Part shown: positions 38,954-49,113 of the stretch, in pieces
Layout: every line of letters begins with the position of its first letter
How positions within the stretch are numbered: position 1 is the first letter of the stretch
Source of the DNA: an uncultured Kordiimonas sp.
Lineage (GTDB): Bacteria; Pseudomonadota; Alphaproteobacteria; Sphingomonadales; Kordiimonadaceae
Length of the DNA stretch: 64,000 bases
Direction of reading: 5' to 3'
Assembly (NCBI GenBank): GCA_947500295.1
Contig: CANMRM010000003.1
Location: 1 to 64,000 of the forward strand
Translations under genes and position numbers: made by a program
The notes under the pieces: model-generated
Database searches by the model: none
Told to the model about the DNA's origin: nothing
What the model saw: only the letters and a program-made list of their open reading frames with translations

Positions 38954-40411
38954 TCAACTGAACTGCATGACACCGTCTTCAACGCGCTCGAATTTCAGGT
39001 GCAGCAAGTCGGCGACATAGTTGTGATGGATGCGCCAGGGCTGTTTTGTACCCTGTTTGGGGATCAGATCGAGCGAACGCTGAATATAACCTGATGACAG
39101 GTCCAAAATGGGCCCAGAATCAGGCATGTCTTCATCGAGCTGCGGGACGCAGACCGAGTATCCATGCTTCTCCATATGATTAAGCAATCGGCACACATAA
39201 TTTGACGTCAGGTCAGCTTTCAGCGTCCAGGATGCATTGGTGTAGCCGACGGTCCATGCAAAATTGGGCACATTGCTGAGTGTGAAGCCTTTGTAATTGG
39301 TGGTCTCGCCAATCGCTATCGGTTTTTCGTCAACAACCAGATCCATGCCACCCAGAGACTGCAACTGGAGCCCGGTGGCTGGCACGATAATGTCTGCCTC
39401 CAGCTCCTTGCCGGACGTCAGTGCAATGCCTGTCTTGGTAAAGTGATCGATGTGGTCGGTCACAACACTCGCCCGTTTTTCCCGCAGTACATCAAACAGG
39501 TCCGCATCAGGAACCGCACACAATCGCTGGTCCCAGGGATTATAGTTCGGTGTGAAATGCGTTTTGACGTCGAAGTCCGGCCCCAGTTCTTCCTTCACCA
39601 GTTTGATAAGCCGCTGCTTGATCGCTGCGGGATACCGCCGTGACAGGCTGAAAAAAGCCATGGTCAGCAAAACGTTTTTGACCCGTACAATCTTGTAGGC
39701 CAGCCACGCAGGCAGGAATTTTCGCAGGCCATTGGCCATGCCGTCGCTTTGTGGTCGAGACGCAACATACGAGGGAGAGCGCTGCAACATCGTCACGTGG
39801 GCCGCACTTTCCGCCATCGCGGGGACAATGGTTACGGCGGTTGCACCACTGCCGATTACCACGACTTTCTTGCCGGTATGGTCGAGCTCAGAAGGCCAGT
39901 GCTGCGGGTGCGCAATCTCGCCTTCGTAATCTTCATATCCTTTGAATTCGGGTAAATAACCCTTTTCATAGTTGTAGTAACCACTGCACATGAAAAGATA
40001 ATTGCAGCTTAGGGTTTCTTCCTCGCCGCTTTTTCCGTCCCTGATCGTCAATGTCCAGCTTGCCCTGGATGTGGACCATTCGGCTTTGCTGACACGTTTG
40101 CCAAAGCGGATTTTGCCAGCGAGGTCATGTTCGGCAACCGTTTCAGACAGATACTTCAGGATGCTGTCGCCATCCGCGATAGCGGCGCCCTCTTTCCAGG
40201 GTTTGAATGAGTAACCCAGCGTATACATATCGCTATCGGAGCGTATGCCGGGGTACCGAAACAGATCCCAGGTCCCGCCTATGTTTTCGCGCGCTTCAAG
40301 AATGGCGAAGCTTCTGTTCGGAGACTTTTTTTGCAAGTGACATGCAGCGCCAATACCGGAAATGCCTGCCCCTACAATAATCACATCAACATGTGTGTCC
40401 TGATCGCTCAC
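38954..40411 (-). CDS. Flavin-containing/Baeyer-Villiger-type monooxygenase
   Basis: DVIIVGAGISGIGAACHL, YPGIRSDSDMYTLGYSF, VVVIGSGATAVTIVPAMA. Confidence 0.92.
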   Translation of the reverse strand: MSDQDTHVDVIIVGAGISGIGAACHLQKKSPNRSFAILEARENIGGTWDLFRYPGIRSDSDMYTLGYSFKPWKEGAAIADGDSILKYLSETVAEHDLAGKIRFGKRVSKAEWSTSRASWTLTIRDGKSGEEETLSCNYLFMCSGYYNYEKGYLPEFKGYEDYEGEIAHPQHWPSELDHTGKKVVVIGSGATAVTIVPAMAESAAHVTMLQRSPSYVASRPQSDGMANGLRKFLPAWLAYKIVRVKNVLLTMAFFSLSRRYPAAIKQRLIKLVKEELGPDFDVKTHFTPNYNPWDQRLCAVPDADLFDVLREKRASVVTDHIDHFTKTGIALTSGKELEADIIVPATGLQLQSLGGMDLVVDEKPIAIGETTNYKGFTLSNVPNFAWTVGYTNASWTLKADLTSNYVCRLLNHMEKHGYSVCVPQLDEDMPDSGPILDLSSGYIQRSLDLIPKQGTKQPWRIHHNYVADLLHLKFERVEDGVMQFS

Positions 40412-40606
40412 GTTCTTGCGCTCCGTCCGTGTGTGGTATCAATGCCCTTTGGTCAGGCGTATTGAGTTTATTATCAATTAGACTGTTGTGCGCCAAAGTA
40501 AAGCGATCTTGAAAGTGTACATGTAATATAATAACATTTTATTGGAGCGGGCGAGGCTCATTGAATTCATCATCGCCTGAATTTGATCGGGGCAGGAGGC
40601 AAGACT

Positions 40607-41758
40607 ATGAAACCACCAAACATCGGGCTGGCTATACTAACAGGACTTTTTTTGATGGCTCCTTCTGCCGAAAGCCAAGAAGTGTCAGCGCCTGACGATG
40701 GTATTGTCCGATCTGAAGCGGCTTCTTTCAGTGTGGAGACTATAGCTGAAGGGTTTTCAGTACCGTGGGCAATCAGCTTCCTGCCAGACGGTGATGCGCT
40801 GCTGGGCGAACGTGAAGAGGGGCGCCTGTGGCGGGTCAACCTTGCATCTGGCGCAAAAACAGAAATTTCCGGGTTGCCCGAAATGTTGCGGAGCGGGTCG
40901 GTCAGTTCAGGCCTCTTTGATGTGCGTGTTCACCCGGAGTTTGAACAAAACGGATGGATTTACATTGCCTACGGTATTGGTACAGAAGATGCCAACGGTC
41001 TTGGTGTTGACCGCATACGCCTCAATGGCAACAGGGTGACAGAGCGCGAAAACTTGTTTAACAGCCAGCCACTCATTTCGGGCAAATGGCATTTTGGAGG
41101 TCGGCTGGGATTGTCAGATGGCTACCTTTTCATCACGACAGGGGATGGGTATGACCATATGGTCCTGGCGCAGGAGCTAACTGCGCATGCAGGCAAGATA
41201 TTGCGGCTTCATGAAGACGGCCGCGTCCCTGCCGATAACCCGTTTGCCGGTCGTCCTGACGTGTTGCCTGAAATCTGGTCATATGGTGTTCGCAACCCAC
41301 AGGGGCTCGCGATCCATCCGGAAACAGGAGAGCCATGGCTCAATGAACACGGCCCCCAAGGTGGTGATGAAGTGAATATCGCACGCGCTGGGATGAACTA
41401 TGGCTGGCCTGTCATCACGTATGGGGAAGAATATGGCGGTGGCCCGATCGGAGATGGCATCACGCGTAAAGAAGGCCTGGAACAGCCCCGCTATTATTGG
41501 GTGCCCTCCATCGCACCCAGCGGTGCGTCCTTTTACAGCGGCGATGCTTTCCCAAACTGGCGCGGCAACCTGTTTGGTGGTGCATTGGCGCTCACGCACA
41601 TCAATCGACTTGTTGTGGAAGGCGACAGAGTTATGCATGAAGAGCGTCTCCTCGGCGATCAGGGGTGGCGGGTTCGTTTTGTTGAACCGGGGCCTGATGG
41701 TTACCTTTATTTTGCTGTCGATGATGGCATGTTGATGAGGCTCGTGCCTGCCGACTAA
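40607..41758 (+). CDS. PQQ-dependent sugar dehydrogenase (Asd/YliI-like)
   Basis: VPWAISFLPDGDALLGERE, ENGWIYIAYG-like motif, SYGVRNPQGLAIHPETGEPWLNEHGPQGGDEVN. Confidence 0.9.
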   Translation: MKPPNIGLAILTGLFLMAPSAESQEVSAPDDGIVRSEAASFSVETIAEGFSVPWAISFLPDGDALLGEREEGRLWRVNLASGAKTEISGLPEMLRSGSVSSGLFDVRVHPEFEQNGWIYIAYGIGTEDANGLGVDRIRLNGNRVTERENLFNSQPLISGKWHFGGRLGLSDGYLFITTGDGYDHMVLAQELTAHAGKILRLHEDGRVPADNPFAGRPDVLPEIWSYGVRNPQGLAIHPETGEPWLNEHGPQGGDEVNIARAGMNYGWPVITYGEEYGGGPIGDGITRKEGLEQPRYYWVPSIAPSGASFYSGDAFPNWRGNLFGGALALTHINRLVVEGDRVMHEERLLGDQGWRVRFVEPGPDGYLYFAVDDGMLMRLVPAD

Positions 41759-41873
41759 TGTGTCGGCTTGGTTGCGCGCCGCCACGGGCGGGTTTTCCTG
41801 ACAATCCATGCTGATCAAGGTCATTTCTCTTCCCGGTTCGCTCGTTTAAAGCGGGTCAGGGAGGAGACTTGCA

Positions 41874-42842
41874 ATGATAACTGCCTGGAAGACTGCCTTG
41901 TGCGCTCTTTTCTTCATGATGGTGTTGGTGCCCGGGGGCGGCACCGCTCATGCGGATGATCCACGTGACGTTTATTTTGAGCTTGTGACAGGGTCATTTA
42001 CCTCTGGTGCGCAAGCAAAGCGTGACAGGCGTTACGACGATGTGATTTGGCATATCGCCGAAGTGCCTGCCTTGAGAGACGATACCGTCCGCTGGACCTA
42101 TGTCGAACAATGGGAGGCCGGCAGTGATGCACCGTATCGCCAGCGTCTGCAGAGTTACCGCCTGTCAGAGGACGGCAGCATTATTGTTCGCTCCTACCGT
42201 TTGCCTGATGCCGCCGCATATGTTGAGGCGTGGAAATCGCCAGACAGGTTTGCTGGAGTTGATACCAGAGAGCTGACCGCTGCAGGCGGTTGCGATGTCG
42301 TGCTTGCCCGCACGGGCGAAAAGCGATTTGAAGGCTCGACCAGTGGACAGCAATGCAAAACCACCTGGCGCGGGGCTGCATTTGTCATATCACACTCACT
42401 GGTCACGGAATACAGAATGGTCAATTGGGACCGGGGTTTTGCCAGTGATGGCGCACAGGTATGGGGCCCTGGGCAGGGCGGTTATGAATTCCGGCGGCTT
42501 TCGCAGAAAACGGTCTGCGCTTCCCCTGTGTATATGGTGGTGTACGGCGATATATATGACCGCGCCAAGTTTGGCGCGTATGCACGGGCGATTGGTGAAT
42601 CAGGTCTCTATCCAAAAACCCAGGGATACTACGCTGCCATAACACCGACACTGGATGTTTTTGAAGGAGAACCGGGCGCAAACCATGGAATGGTGCTGGT
42701 AGAATTTCCCTGCCTGCAGGCGGCAAAAGACTTTTGGTTCTCCGATGAGTATGAAGCCATAAAACCACTGCGGGAAGGCATATCGGATTTTACCGTAACT
42801 GTTGTGCCATCGCTGCCCAAGCCGGATTATATTCGCCGCTAA
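41874..42842 (+). CDS. Secreted CpcT/CpeT-like domain fused to C-terminal DUF1330-like domain
   Basis: FTSGAQAKRDRRYDDV..WTYVEQW..APYRQRLQSY..GCDVVLAR..FEGSTSGQQCKTTWRGAAFVISHSLV..NWDRGFASDGAQVWGPGQGGYEFRR; C-terminal VYGDIYDRAKFGAYARAIG..FPCLQAAKDFWFSDEYEAIKPLR. Confidence 0.75.
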   Translation: MITAWKTALCALFFMMVLVPGGGTAHADDPRDVYFELVTGSFTSGAQAKRDRRYDDVIWHIAEVPALRDDTVRWTYVEQWEAGSDAPYRQRLQSYRLSEDGSIIVRSYRLPDAAAYVEAWKSPDRFAGVDTRELTAAGGCDVVLARTGEKRFEGSTSGQQCKTTWRGAAFVISHSLVTEYRMVNWDRGFASDGAQVWGPGQGGYEFRRLSQKTVCASPVYMVVYGDIYDRAKFGAYARAIGESGLYPKTQGYYAAITPTLDVFEGEPGANHGMVLVEFPCLQAAKDFWFSDEYEAIKPLREGISDFTVTVVPSLPKPDYIRR

Positions 42843-43777
42843 GTACGTGTTGCCTGGCGCGCGAGATACAGCGCGCCCTCAAGTGCATCACCGTCTGCGA
42901 CAGTCAGGCCAGCGACAACCTGTGACGGCATGAACTCCTGAATTGCCTCCGACAGACCGCCTACGAGGGCAACCTTTTGGATGCCTTTGCTGTTCAGGCC
43001 CTTAACCAGTTTTGCGATCGCCTGGCCGGCATCACGCTTTATCGCAGTGGCATCAGCACCGCCATCTGCAAGCACAAAGGGAGCGAGTGCGGCAAAATCC
43101 GTTGCTGTGGCGGTGGAGAGCCACTTGTCCGCCCCACCTTTTTCTTCCAGCGTGTCACGTATACTGGTGGTCAGCGAGGAAAAAGCCTGTAACCCATCCA
43201 TGGCATTCAGTGCTGCGTGGACGGCGCACAGGCCAAGGTAAGCGCCGCTGCCCTCATCAGAAGCGGGAAAGCCATGGCCGCCTACGCGAAAGTGTTTGCC
43301 GTCGCTCAGCCCGTAGCCAATTGAGCCGGTACCAACAATGACGATGCCGCCATTTTTGCCGCTATGAGCGCCCAGGCATGCTATGTGCGCATCAGATGTA
43401 ACCAGCGCATCGGCTGCGCCTTGCTGAACAAGTTCATCGCGAAGGCTGTCCGTTGCGTGGGGCCGCTCGCTACCAGCAACGCCGACACAAATCGTAATCC
43501 TGCGCCAGTCGGCACTGTTCATGCCTGCAGAGTGCAGTGCTTTTTGTGACGTTGCCATAATGCTGTCAGCTGCCTGTTGGGTGCCAAGACGCAACGTTGC
43601 CGGCCCACCGGTTGCTTCGGAGAGCATTTCGCCAACTGGCGTTTGCAACCGCACCCGGCACGATGTTCCACCGGCGTCTACGCTCAGAAGAAGCTCACTC
43701 ACACTGACAACTCCCCTTGGGTTTCCGGTGCTGGTACTGCTGCACATGTCAGGAATGCCGCTAGCGTGCCGAGGCAC
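42839..43777 (-). CDS. N-acetylglucosamine kinase-like, BadF/BadG ATPase family
   Basis: LLSVDAGGTSCRVRL, GGIVIVGTGSIGYGL, VGGHGFPASDEGSGAYLG. Confidence 0.85.
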   Translation of the reverse strand: MPRHASGIPDMCSSTSTGNPRGVVSVSELLLSVDAGGTSCRVRLQTPVGEMLSEATGGPATLRLGTQQAADSIMATSQKALHSAGMNSADWRRITICVGVAGSERPHATDSLRDELVQQGAADALVTSDAHIACLGAHSGKNGGIVIVGTGSIGYGLSDGKHFRVGGHGFPASDEGSGAYLGLCAVHAALNAMDGLQAFSSLTTSIRDTLEEKGGADKWLSTATATDFAALAPFVLADGGADATAIKRDAGQAIAKLVKGLNSKGIQKVALVGGLSEAIQEFMPSQVVAGLTVADGDALEGALYLARQATRT

Positions 43778-45264
43778 AGTTGCCAGGAGAAAGCGAGTGA
43801 CTTCCAGTTGTCAGGCAAACCGACCATGTCCACCACATAACTTTGTTGCATAAGCGTAACCAGAAAACCCACGATCAGAGCGGCTACGACGCTACTGGTC
43901 GAGCCACGATTTGTGAATACGACTGTGAAATAGACACCGAGTAAACCGGAATATGCGAACACCATGACCGACAGGGCAAAATCCAACAACGCCATATCGG
44001 TGTATCGTTGCCAGTAAAAGCACAGGACGGACATCAGAAACAGCCCTAGTCCCACAAGGCCCATACTGACTTGTCCGGCTTTCACATAGTGGCGCTCGTC
44101 CGGCGAAGATCGCCGTTCACGCCAGGGCCTGTAAAAGTCCTGCACAATCACAGACGACATGGAATTCAGTCCAGAATTGATGGTGGACACCGCGGCTGCA
44201 ATTACGCCAACCGTTACAAGACCTCTCATGCCCGCCGGCAGTTCGTTAAGGATGTAGTGCATAAAGATGGTGATGCGTTCGCCGTTAAAACTGCTGCTTA
44301 ACTCTGCAGCCACTTGGCTTCCCATCAGATCAGGGCGATCATAAAAGATATGCAGAAGCTGACCGATAGAAACGAAAAGCCACACCACTGGAATTGCAAC
44401 AATAACAGAAACATAAAGTGCGCGGGTTCCCTCCTTTGCGTTTTCACACGTAAGCAGGCGCTGGCTGGTGTCCTGATCCAGCCCAAAGTTGCCGATGTTG
44501 AGTAAAACGAGGCCTGTCAGGATCGAAATCATGGCAAAAGGTGCTGAAAAATCGAAATCTGTATTGAAAAGCTGCAGTTTGTTTTGCCCGTCTGGCGCAT
44601 GCCGCAACGCTGAAATAATTTCGTTCGGGTTGGCCGGGATTTCCACCCAAAGGAAATAGAGCACGGTACAGGCGGCAAAGATATAGATGGCGAATTGCGC
44701 CAGGTCGCTCCAGAGAACCGAGCGGATGCCTCCCATGAAGGTTACGAAAAACCCCACTGCCATCATAATGAAGGCCGCGCTGACAATACTGTCGGCGTTG
44801 ATGTTGCCATAGAGGATCATGGAAACGGCAATAGCCGCCATGTAGAGGCGGGAGCCACTTGCCAGCAGACGGCCGACCAGATACATGCCACCGGCTGATT
44901 TCATTGCAGTGACACCGTACCGGTCGCCCAGCAATTCATAAACGGTGCTTGCTTTCATCGCGTAAAAACGCGGCACGAGCGTCTTGGCAACAAACAGCGC
45001 AGCGAGGATGGCTCCTATATTTGTTGCCACATAGCTATAGTCACCGCGATAGCCTTGGTCAGGTCCGCCTAGGAAGGTGGCTGCGGACTGACTGGTCGCC
45101 AGAACGGAAATGGCCGCCACCCAGAAAGACATCTTGTTGCCACCGAGAAAATAATCCTGCGTGTCTTCGGCTTTTTGCCTGCTCAAAAACCAGCCCAACG
45201 CCCCGAGTAGTACGAAATAGGCACCAATGATGGACCAGTCGAGACCGGTAAATCCGCTATTCAT
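43699..45264 (-). CDS. Sodium:solute symporter (SSS family)
   Basis: 521 aa, multi-TM; DYFLGGNKMSFWVAAISVLATSQSAATFLGGPDQGY. Confidence 0.9.
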   Translation of the reverse strand: MNSGFTGLDWSIIGAYFVLLGALGWFLSRQKAEDTQDYFLGGNKMSFWVAAISVLATSQSAATFLGGPDQGYRGDYSYVATNIGAILAALFVAKTLVPRFYAMKASTVYELLGDRYGVTAMKSAGGMYLVGRLLASGSRLYMAAIAVSMILYGNINADSIVSAAFIMMAVGFFVTFMGGIRSVLWSDLAQFAIYIFAACTVLYFLWVEIPANPNEIISALRHAPDGQNKLQLFNTDFDFSAPFAMISILTGLVLLNIGNFGLDQDTSQRLLTCENAKEGTRALYVSVIVAIPVVWLFVSIGQLLHIFYDRPDLMGSQVAAELSSSFNGERITIFMHYILNELPAGMRGLVTVGVIAAAVSTINSGLNSMSSVIVQDFYRPWRERRSSPDERHYVKAGQVSMGLVGLGLFLMSVLCFYWQRYTDMALLDFALSVMVFAYSGLLGVYFTVVFTNRGSTSSVVAALIVGFLVTLMQQSYVVDMVGLPDNWKSLAFSWQLCLGTLAAFLTCAAVPAPETQGELSV

Positions 45265-45510
45265 GCCAATCTATGACCTCTTCAAGAGAGTATTGTGGGT
45301 TCTATTGAATATTTTCGGCATAATTTCTCCTCCCCCGAGGGACTGGCGCAACTTTTTCATATTTGATGACAAATGGCCAGAAGGGCTGACGCTGGGGGTC
45401 GGTTTTTCTCGCAATGTTTTCTTTTTGGCAAGTCTTTGCTCCGGCAGCGATTTTGTGGATAATTGCGACCAGACACCTAGGCGGTGAATCAAGCTGCGAT
45501 TGGACAGGCA

Positions 45511-46401
45511 ATGACTGAAGATGTGAGCGAACGCTACGCGGACCTTGATAAATGGTCTGCGGGTGATGCCGTGACGGCGATGTATGAAGGACAGCTTGCC
45601 GCTCTGGCTTCAATCCAGCCGGCACTCGGTGCCATCGCTGCCGCTGCGGAAGCGGCAGCCGACACGCTTGGCGATACCGGTCGGCTTGTGTACGTGGGTT
45701 CTGGCACATCTGGCCGGCTTGCAGTACAGGACGGTGCTGAGCTGGCACCAACGTTCAACTGGCCCCAGGAAAGGGTTGTGTTCTGCATGGCGGGGGGCAT
45801 GTCAGCCCTGACCCGGAGTGTCGAGGGAGCTGAAGACTCTGCCGATGATGCCATGACGGTCATTGACCGGCACAATGTGGGGAAAAAGGACGTTGTGATA
45901 GCGGTTGCGGCCAGTGGCCGTACACCGTTTACTTTGGGTGCCTTGCGGGAGGCCAGACGGCGCGGCGCCCTGACCATAGGGATTGGGATGAATGCCGCCA
46001 CGCCTATCCTTAAGGAAGCGGACCATGCGATTTTGGCAGTTACCGGCAGCGAATTGGTTGCGGGTTCAACCCGCATGAAAGCGGGGACAGCACAAAAAGT
46101 TATTCTCAACATGATATCCACGGCGATCATGGCGCGGCTTGGCCGTGTTTATGGTGGGTACATGGTTGATATGGTGGTCTCTAATCAAAAGCTTGCTGCA
46201 CGCGCGGTCAAAATTGTTGGTGATATTGCAGGCTGCAGTGCTGATACAGCTCGCGCTGCACTTGCAGCATCCGACAACAACATCAAAGAAGCTGTGTTGA
46301 TCAGTCTTGGGCACAATCACGCTTCGAGTAGTGCCATGCTGGCCGAGCGCGGCGGCAATCTGAGGCTGGTGCTGCAGGACCTTGCCGCAACCGACACATA
46401 G
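45511..46401 (+). CDS. murQ: N-acetylmuramic acid 6-phosphate etherase
   Basis: TEDVSERYADLDKW, GRLVYVGSGTSGRLAVQDGAEL, GSTRMKAGTAQKVILNM. Confidence 0.93.
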   Translation: MTEDVSERYADLDKWSAGDAVTAMYEGQLAALASIQPALGAIAAAAEAAADTLGDTGRLVYVGSGTSGRLAVQDGAELAPTFNWPQERVVFCMAGGMSALTRSVEGAEDSADDAMTVIDRHNVGKKDVVIAVAASGRTPFTLGALREARRRGALTIGIGMNAATPILKEADHAILAVTGSELVAGSTRMKAGTAQKVILNMISTAIMARLGRVYGGYMVDMVVSNQKLAARAVKIVGDIAGCSADTARAALAASDNNIKEAVLISLGHNHASSSAMLAERGGNLRLVLQDLAATDT

Positions 46402-46418
46402 AAAGGCGCACTGGAACA

Positions 46419-47798
46419 ATGACGGATATAGTTGATGCATTGCGACAAATTCTTGGTGACAGTGCAGTTTTGACCGGCGAGGATGTTGTGGCACGTGCCA
46501 CGAGTTATTGGGACTCTTCCCCAATGCGGGCAAAAGCGATCGTGCGTCCGGCAACCACGCAGCAAGTGTCGGACGTACTGAACGTCTGCCATGAAGCGGG
46601 CCAGCATGTCGTAACACACGGCGGCCTGACGGGATGTGTGCAGGGATCGCATTCCAATGATCAGGACATCGTGTTATCGCTGGAGCGAATGACCTCGGTC
46701 GAGGAAATCGACACGATATCACACACACTTACCGTTCAGGCGGGCGCTGTTCTTGAAACGGTCCAGAACGAGGTGGCCTCAGCGGGCATGTTCCTGCCCC
46801 TTGACCTGGGTGCTCGAGGGTCTTGCACCGTAGGGGGCAATGTTGCCACCAACGCTGGTGGCATAAACGTCATTCGGTATGGCATGGCACGCGCACTGGT
46901 GCTTGGCCTTGAGGCAGTATTGCCTGACGGTACCATCCTGTCTTCCATGAATAAAATGCTCAAAAATAACGCGGGGTTTGACCTGAAACAGCTGTTTATC
47001 GGCACCGAAGGTGCCCTCGGCGTGGTTACCCGCGTGATTTTCCGGTTGCAGCCGCAACCAACAACAAGGAATACCGCGCTGGCTGCCTTACCGGATTTTG
47101 AAGCGATTCCATTGCTGCTCAATCATCTCAAAAGTACCATCGGGGCAAGCCTTTCCGCCTTTGAAGTGATGTGGGGCAACTATTTTCGGGCGGTGACTGA
47201 ACCGGGCTGGCACAAAGCGCCGATGAGCCGGGATCATTCCCACTATATCCTGTTTGAATGCGATGGCAGCGACCCGGCGCGTGATAATGACCGCTTTATG
47301 GAAGTGGTTGAGCAGGCGTTCGAGAAAGGCATCATACAGGATGCTGTGTTGCCAAAATCGGAAGCTGAACGCCGGTCAATTTGGTCCATTCGCGACGATT
47401 TTGAAGCTATTGTCTCGGTCAAGCCTGTGTTTCTTTATGACGTCAGCCTGCCTATTTCTTCCATGAAAGCTTATGTCGCAGACGTGGAGGCTAAGCTTGA
47501 GGCCCTGTTGCCAACCGCGCGGCTGTTCACGCTTGGCCATATCGGTGACGGTAACCTGCACTTCTTCGTGCAGGGACATACTGACGATCCTGCCGCGCGG
47601 GAATTGTCAGATCGGTCGGTTTATGAACCACTTGCAGCCTATTCTGGTTCGGTTTCCGCTGAACATGGGATTGGCATTGAGAAAAAAGGATGGCTTGCCC
47701 AGTCACGCAGCGCGGAGGAAATTGCAGTCATGCGCCAGCTGAAGCACCTTTTTGACCCCAACGGTCTCTTGAATGCAGGAGTGGTTGTTGACCAGTAG
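46419..47798 (+). CDS. FAD-binding oxidoreductase, GlcD/D-lactate dehydrogenase-like
   Basis: HGGLTGCVQG, LGARGSCTVGGNVATNAGG, LGHIGDGNLHFFV, SAEHGIGIEKKGWL, DPNGLLNAGV. Confidence 0.9.
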   Translation: MTDIVDALRQILGDSAVLTGEDVVARATSYWDSSPMRAKAIVRPATTQQVSDVLNVCHEAGQHVVTHGGLTGCVQGSHSNDQDIVLSLERMTSVEEIDTISHTLTVQAGAVLETVQNEVASAGMFLPLDLGARGSCTVGGNVATNAGGINVIRYGMARALVLGLEAVLPDGTILSSMNKMLKNNAGFDLKQLFIGTEGALGVVTRVIFRLQPQPTTRNTALAALPDFEAIPLLLNHLKSTIGASLSAFEVMWGNYFRAVTEPGWHKAPMSRDHSHYILFECDGSDPARDNDRFMEVVEQAFEKGIIQDAVLPKSEAERRSIWSIRDDFEAIVSVKPVFLYDVSLPISSMKAYVADVEAKLEALLPTARLFTLGHIGDGNLHFFVQGHTDDPAARELSDRSVYEPLAAYSGSVSAEHGIGIEKKGWLAQSRSAEEIAVMRQLKHLFDPNGLLNAGVVVDQ

Positions 47799-48909
47799 GA
47801 CAGAGTTGACGCTGGACAGTGTTCTGATCAATGGGGCTGTCGAACGCGGCAAAACGATAACCATCGAGCATGGTGTCATCACCGGGATCAATGATGCAGC
47901 AGGCCCTGCCGACTTTGAGGGTTTGCTGGTACCCGGTTTTTTTGACACTCAGGTCAATGGCGGTGGCGGGGTTCTGTTTAATGACCGCCCAAGCGTTGAA
48001 ACGATTGAAACCATTGGTGCCGCCCACCGACAGTTTGGCACCACGAGTTTTCTTCCGACGCTCATCAGCGACGACCTGGACAAGGTTGCCAAAGCGATAA
48101 AAGCCGTGGATGCCGCTATTGTGGCGGGGGTGCCTGGTGTTGAAGGCATTCATCTTGAAGGGCCGTTTCTGAACACTGCCAAAAAAGGCATTCATGACGC
48201 CAGCAAGTTTCGGCATTTGTCTGCCGCAGATGTGGTGCTTCTGGGCTCTCTGAAGCATGGCAAAACTCTGGTAACCCTCGCCCCTGAGTTGGTCGAGCCC
48301 GACTTGATTCATGAAATGGTTGATGCAGGTATTGTACTGTCCGCTGGCCATACAAGCGCCACTTATGAGCAAATGAAAGAAGCCGTCGACGAAGGGGTCA
48401 CGGGTTTCACACATCTCTTCAACGCCATGTCAGGCTTTGAAAGCAGGGCCCCCGGGGTTGTGGGCGTCGCGTTTGACAGCCATGAGACCTTCGCTGGTTT
48501 TATTTCAGACGGCCATCATGTGCACCCAGCATCCTTGCGGCACGCGATGCGCACGCTGGGCCCCGACAGATCTATGCTGGTAACTGATGCAATGCCGACT
48601 GTGGGCAGTGAAAAGAAGGAGTTTTATCTGGGTGGTGAACGGATTACCGCAGAAGATGGCCGTTGCCGAAACGCCGCTGGTGTGCTCGCCGGTTCCGACC
48701 TCGACATGATGTCTGCGGTTCGGTTCACTAAGGATACACTGGGGTTTGCGCTTCACGAAGCGGTGGAAATGGCGAGCCGTACACCGGCCCGTTTTATGGG
48801 CCTTCAGCAGAAGATCGGGACCATCGCCGTCGGTACCCGGGCCGACTTTGTGCTTTTGGACAACACGTTGGAAATCCAGTCCGTCTGGGCAGCGGGTGTT
48901 TCTATCTAG
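47773..48909 (+). CDS. nagA: N-acetylglucosamine-6-phosphate deacetylase
   Basis: GVEGIHLEGPFLNTAKKGIHD, LSAGHTSATYEQM, THLFNAMSGFESRAPGVVGVAF, LVTDAMP. Confidence 0.93.
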   Translation: MQEWLLTSRTELTLDSVLINGAVERGKTITIEHGVITGINDAAGPADFEGLLVPGFFDTQVNGGGGVLFNDRPSVETIETIGAAHRQFGTTSFLPTLISDDLDKVAKAIKAVDAAIVAGVPGVEGIHLEGPFLNTAKKGIHDASKFRHLSAADVVLLGSLKHGKTLVTLAPELVEPDLIHEMVDAGIVLSAGHTSATYEQMKEAVDEGVTGFTHLFNAMSGFESRAPGVVGVAFDSHETFAGFISDGHHVHPASLRHAMRTLGPDRSMLVTDAMPTVGSEKKEFYLGGERITAEDGRCRNAAGVLAGSDLDMMSAVRFTKDTLGFALHEAVEMASRTPARFMGLQQKIGTIAVGTRADFVLLDNTLEIQSVWAAGVSI

Positions 48910-49113
48910 ATCCACGGCGTAGGATCTGCTTGACGATGGTCTAGGTCAGCTTATCTGACGTATCACAAATAGTTGCGCACGCTTGGTCTTGCACTCAATG
49001 CGTTTTATCGCTTTGATAAAGACGGGTGGACCCTGTCCGTGCCATTGGCACAGACGGGCAAAGAACAGGCCGCGATACCATACGCGGGGGCAATAAACCA
49101 AAGGGACTCAGTG

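Noticed and set aside
40514-40527. TGTACATGTAATAT upstream of the PQQ-dehydrogenase gene
   Set aside because: Does not match the TTGTATACAA palindrome closely enough to join the regulon.
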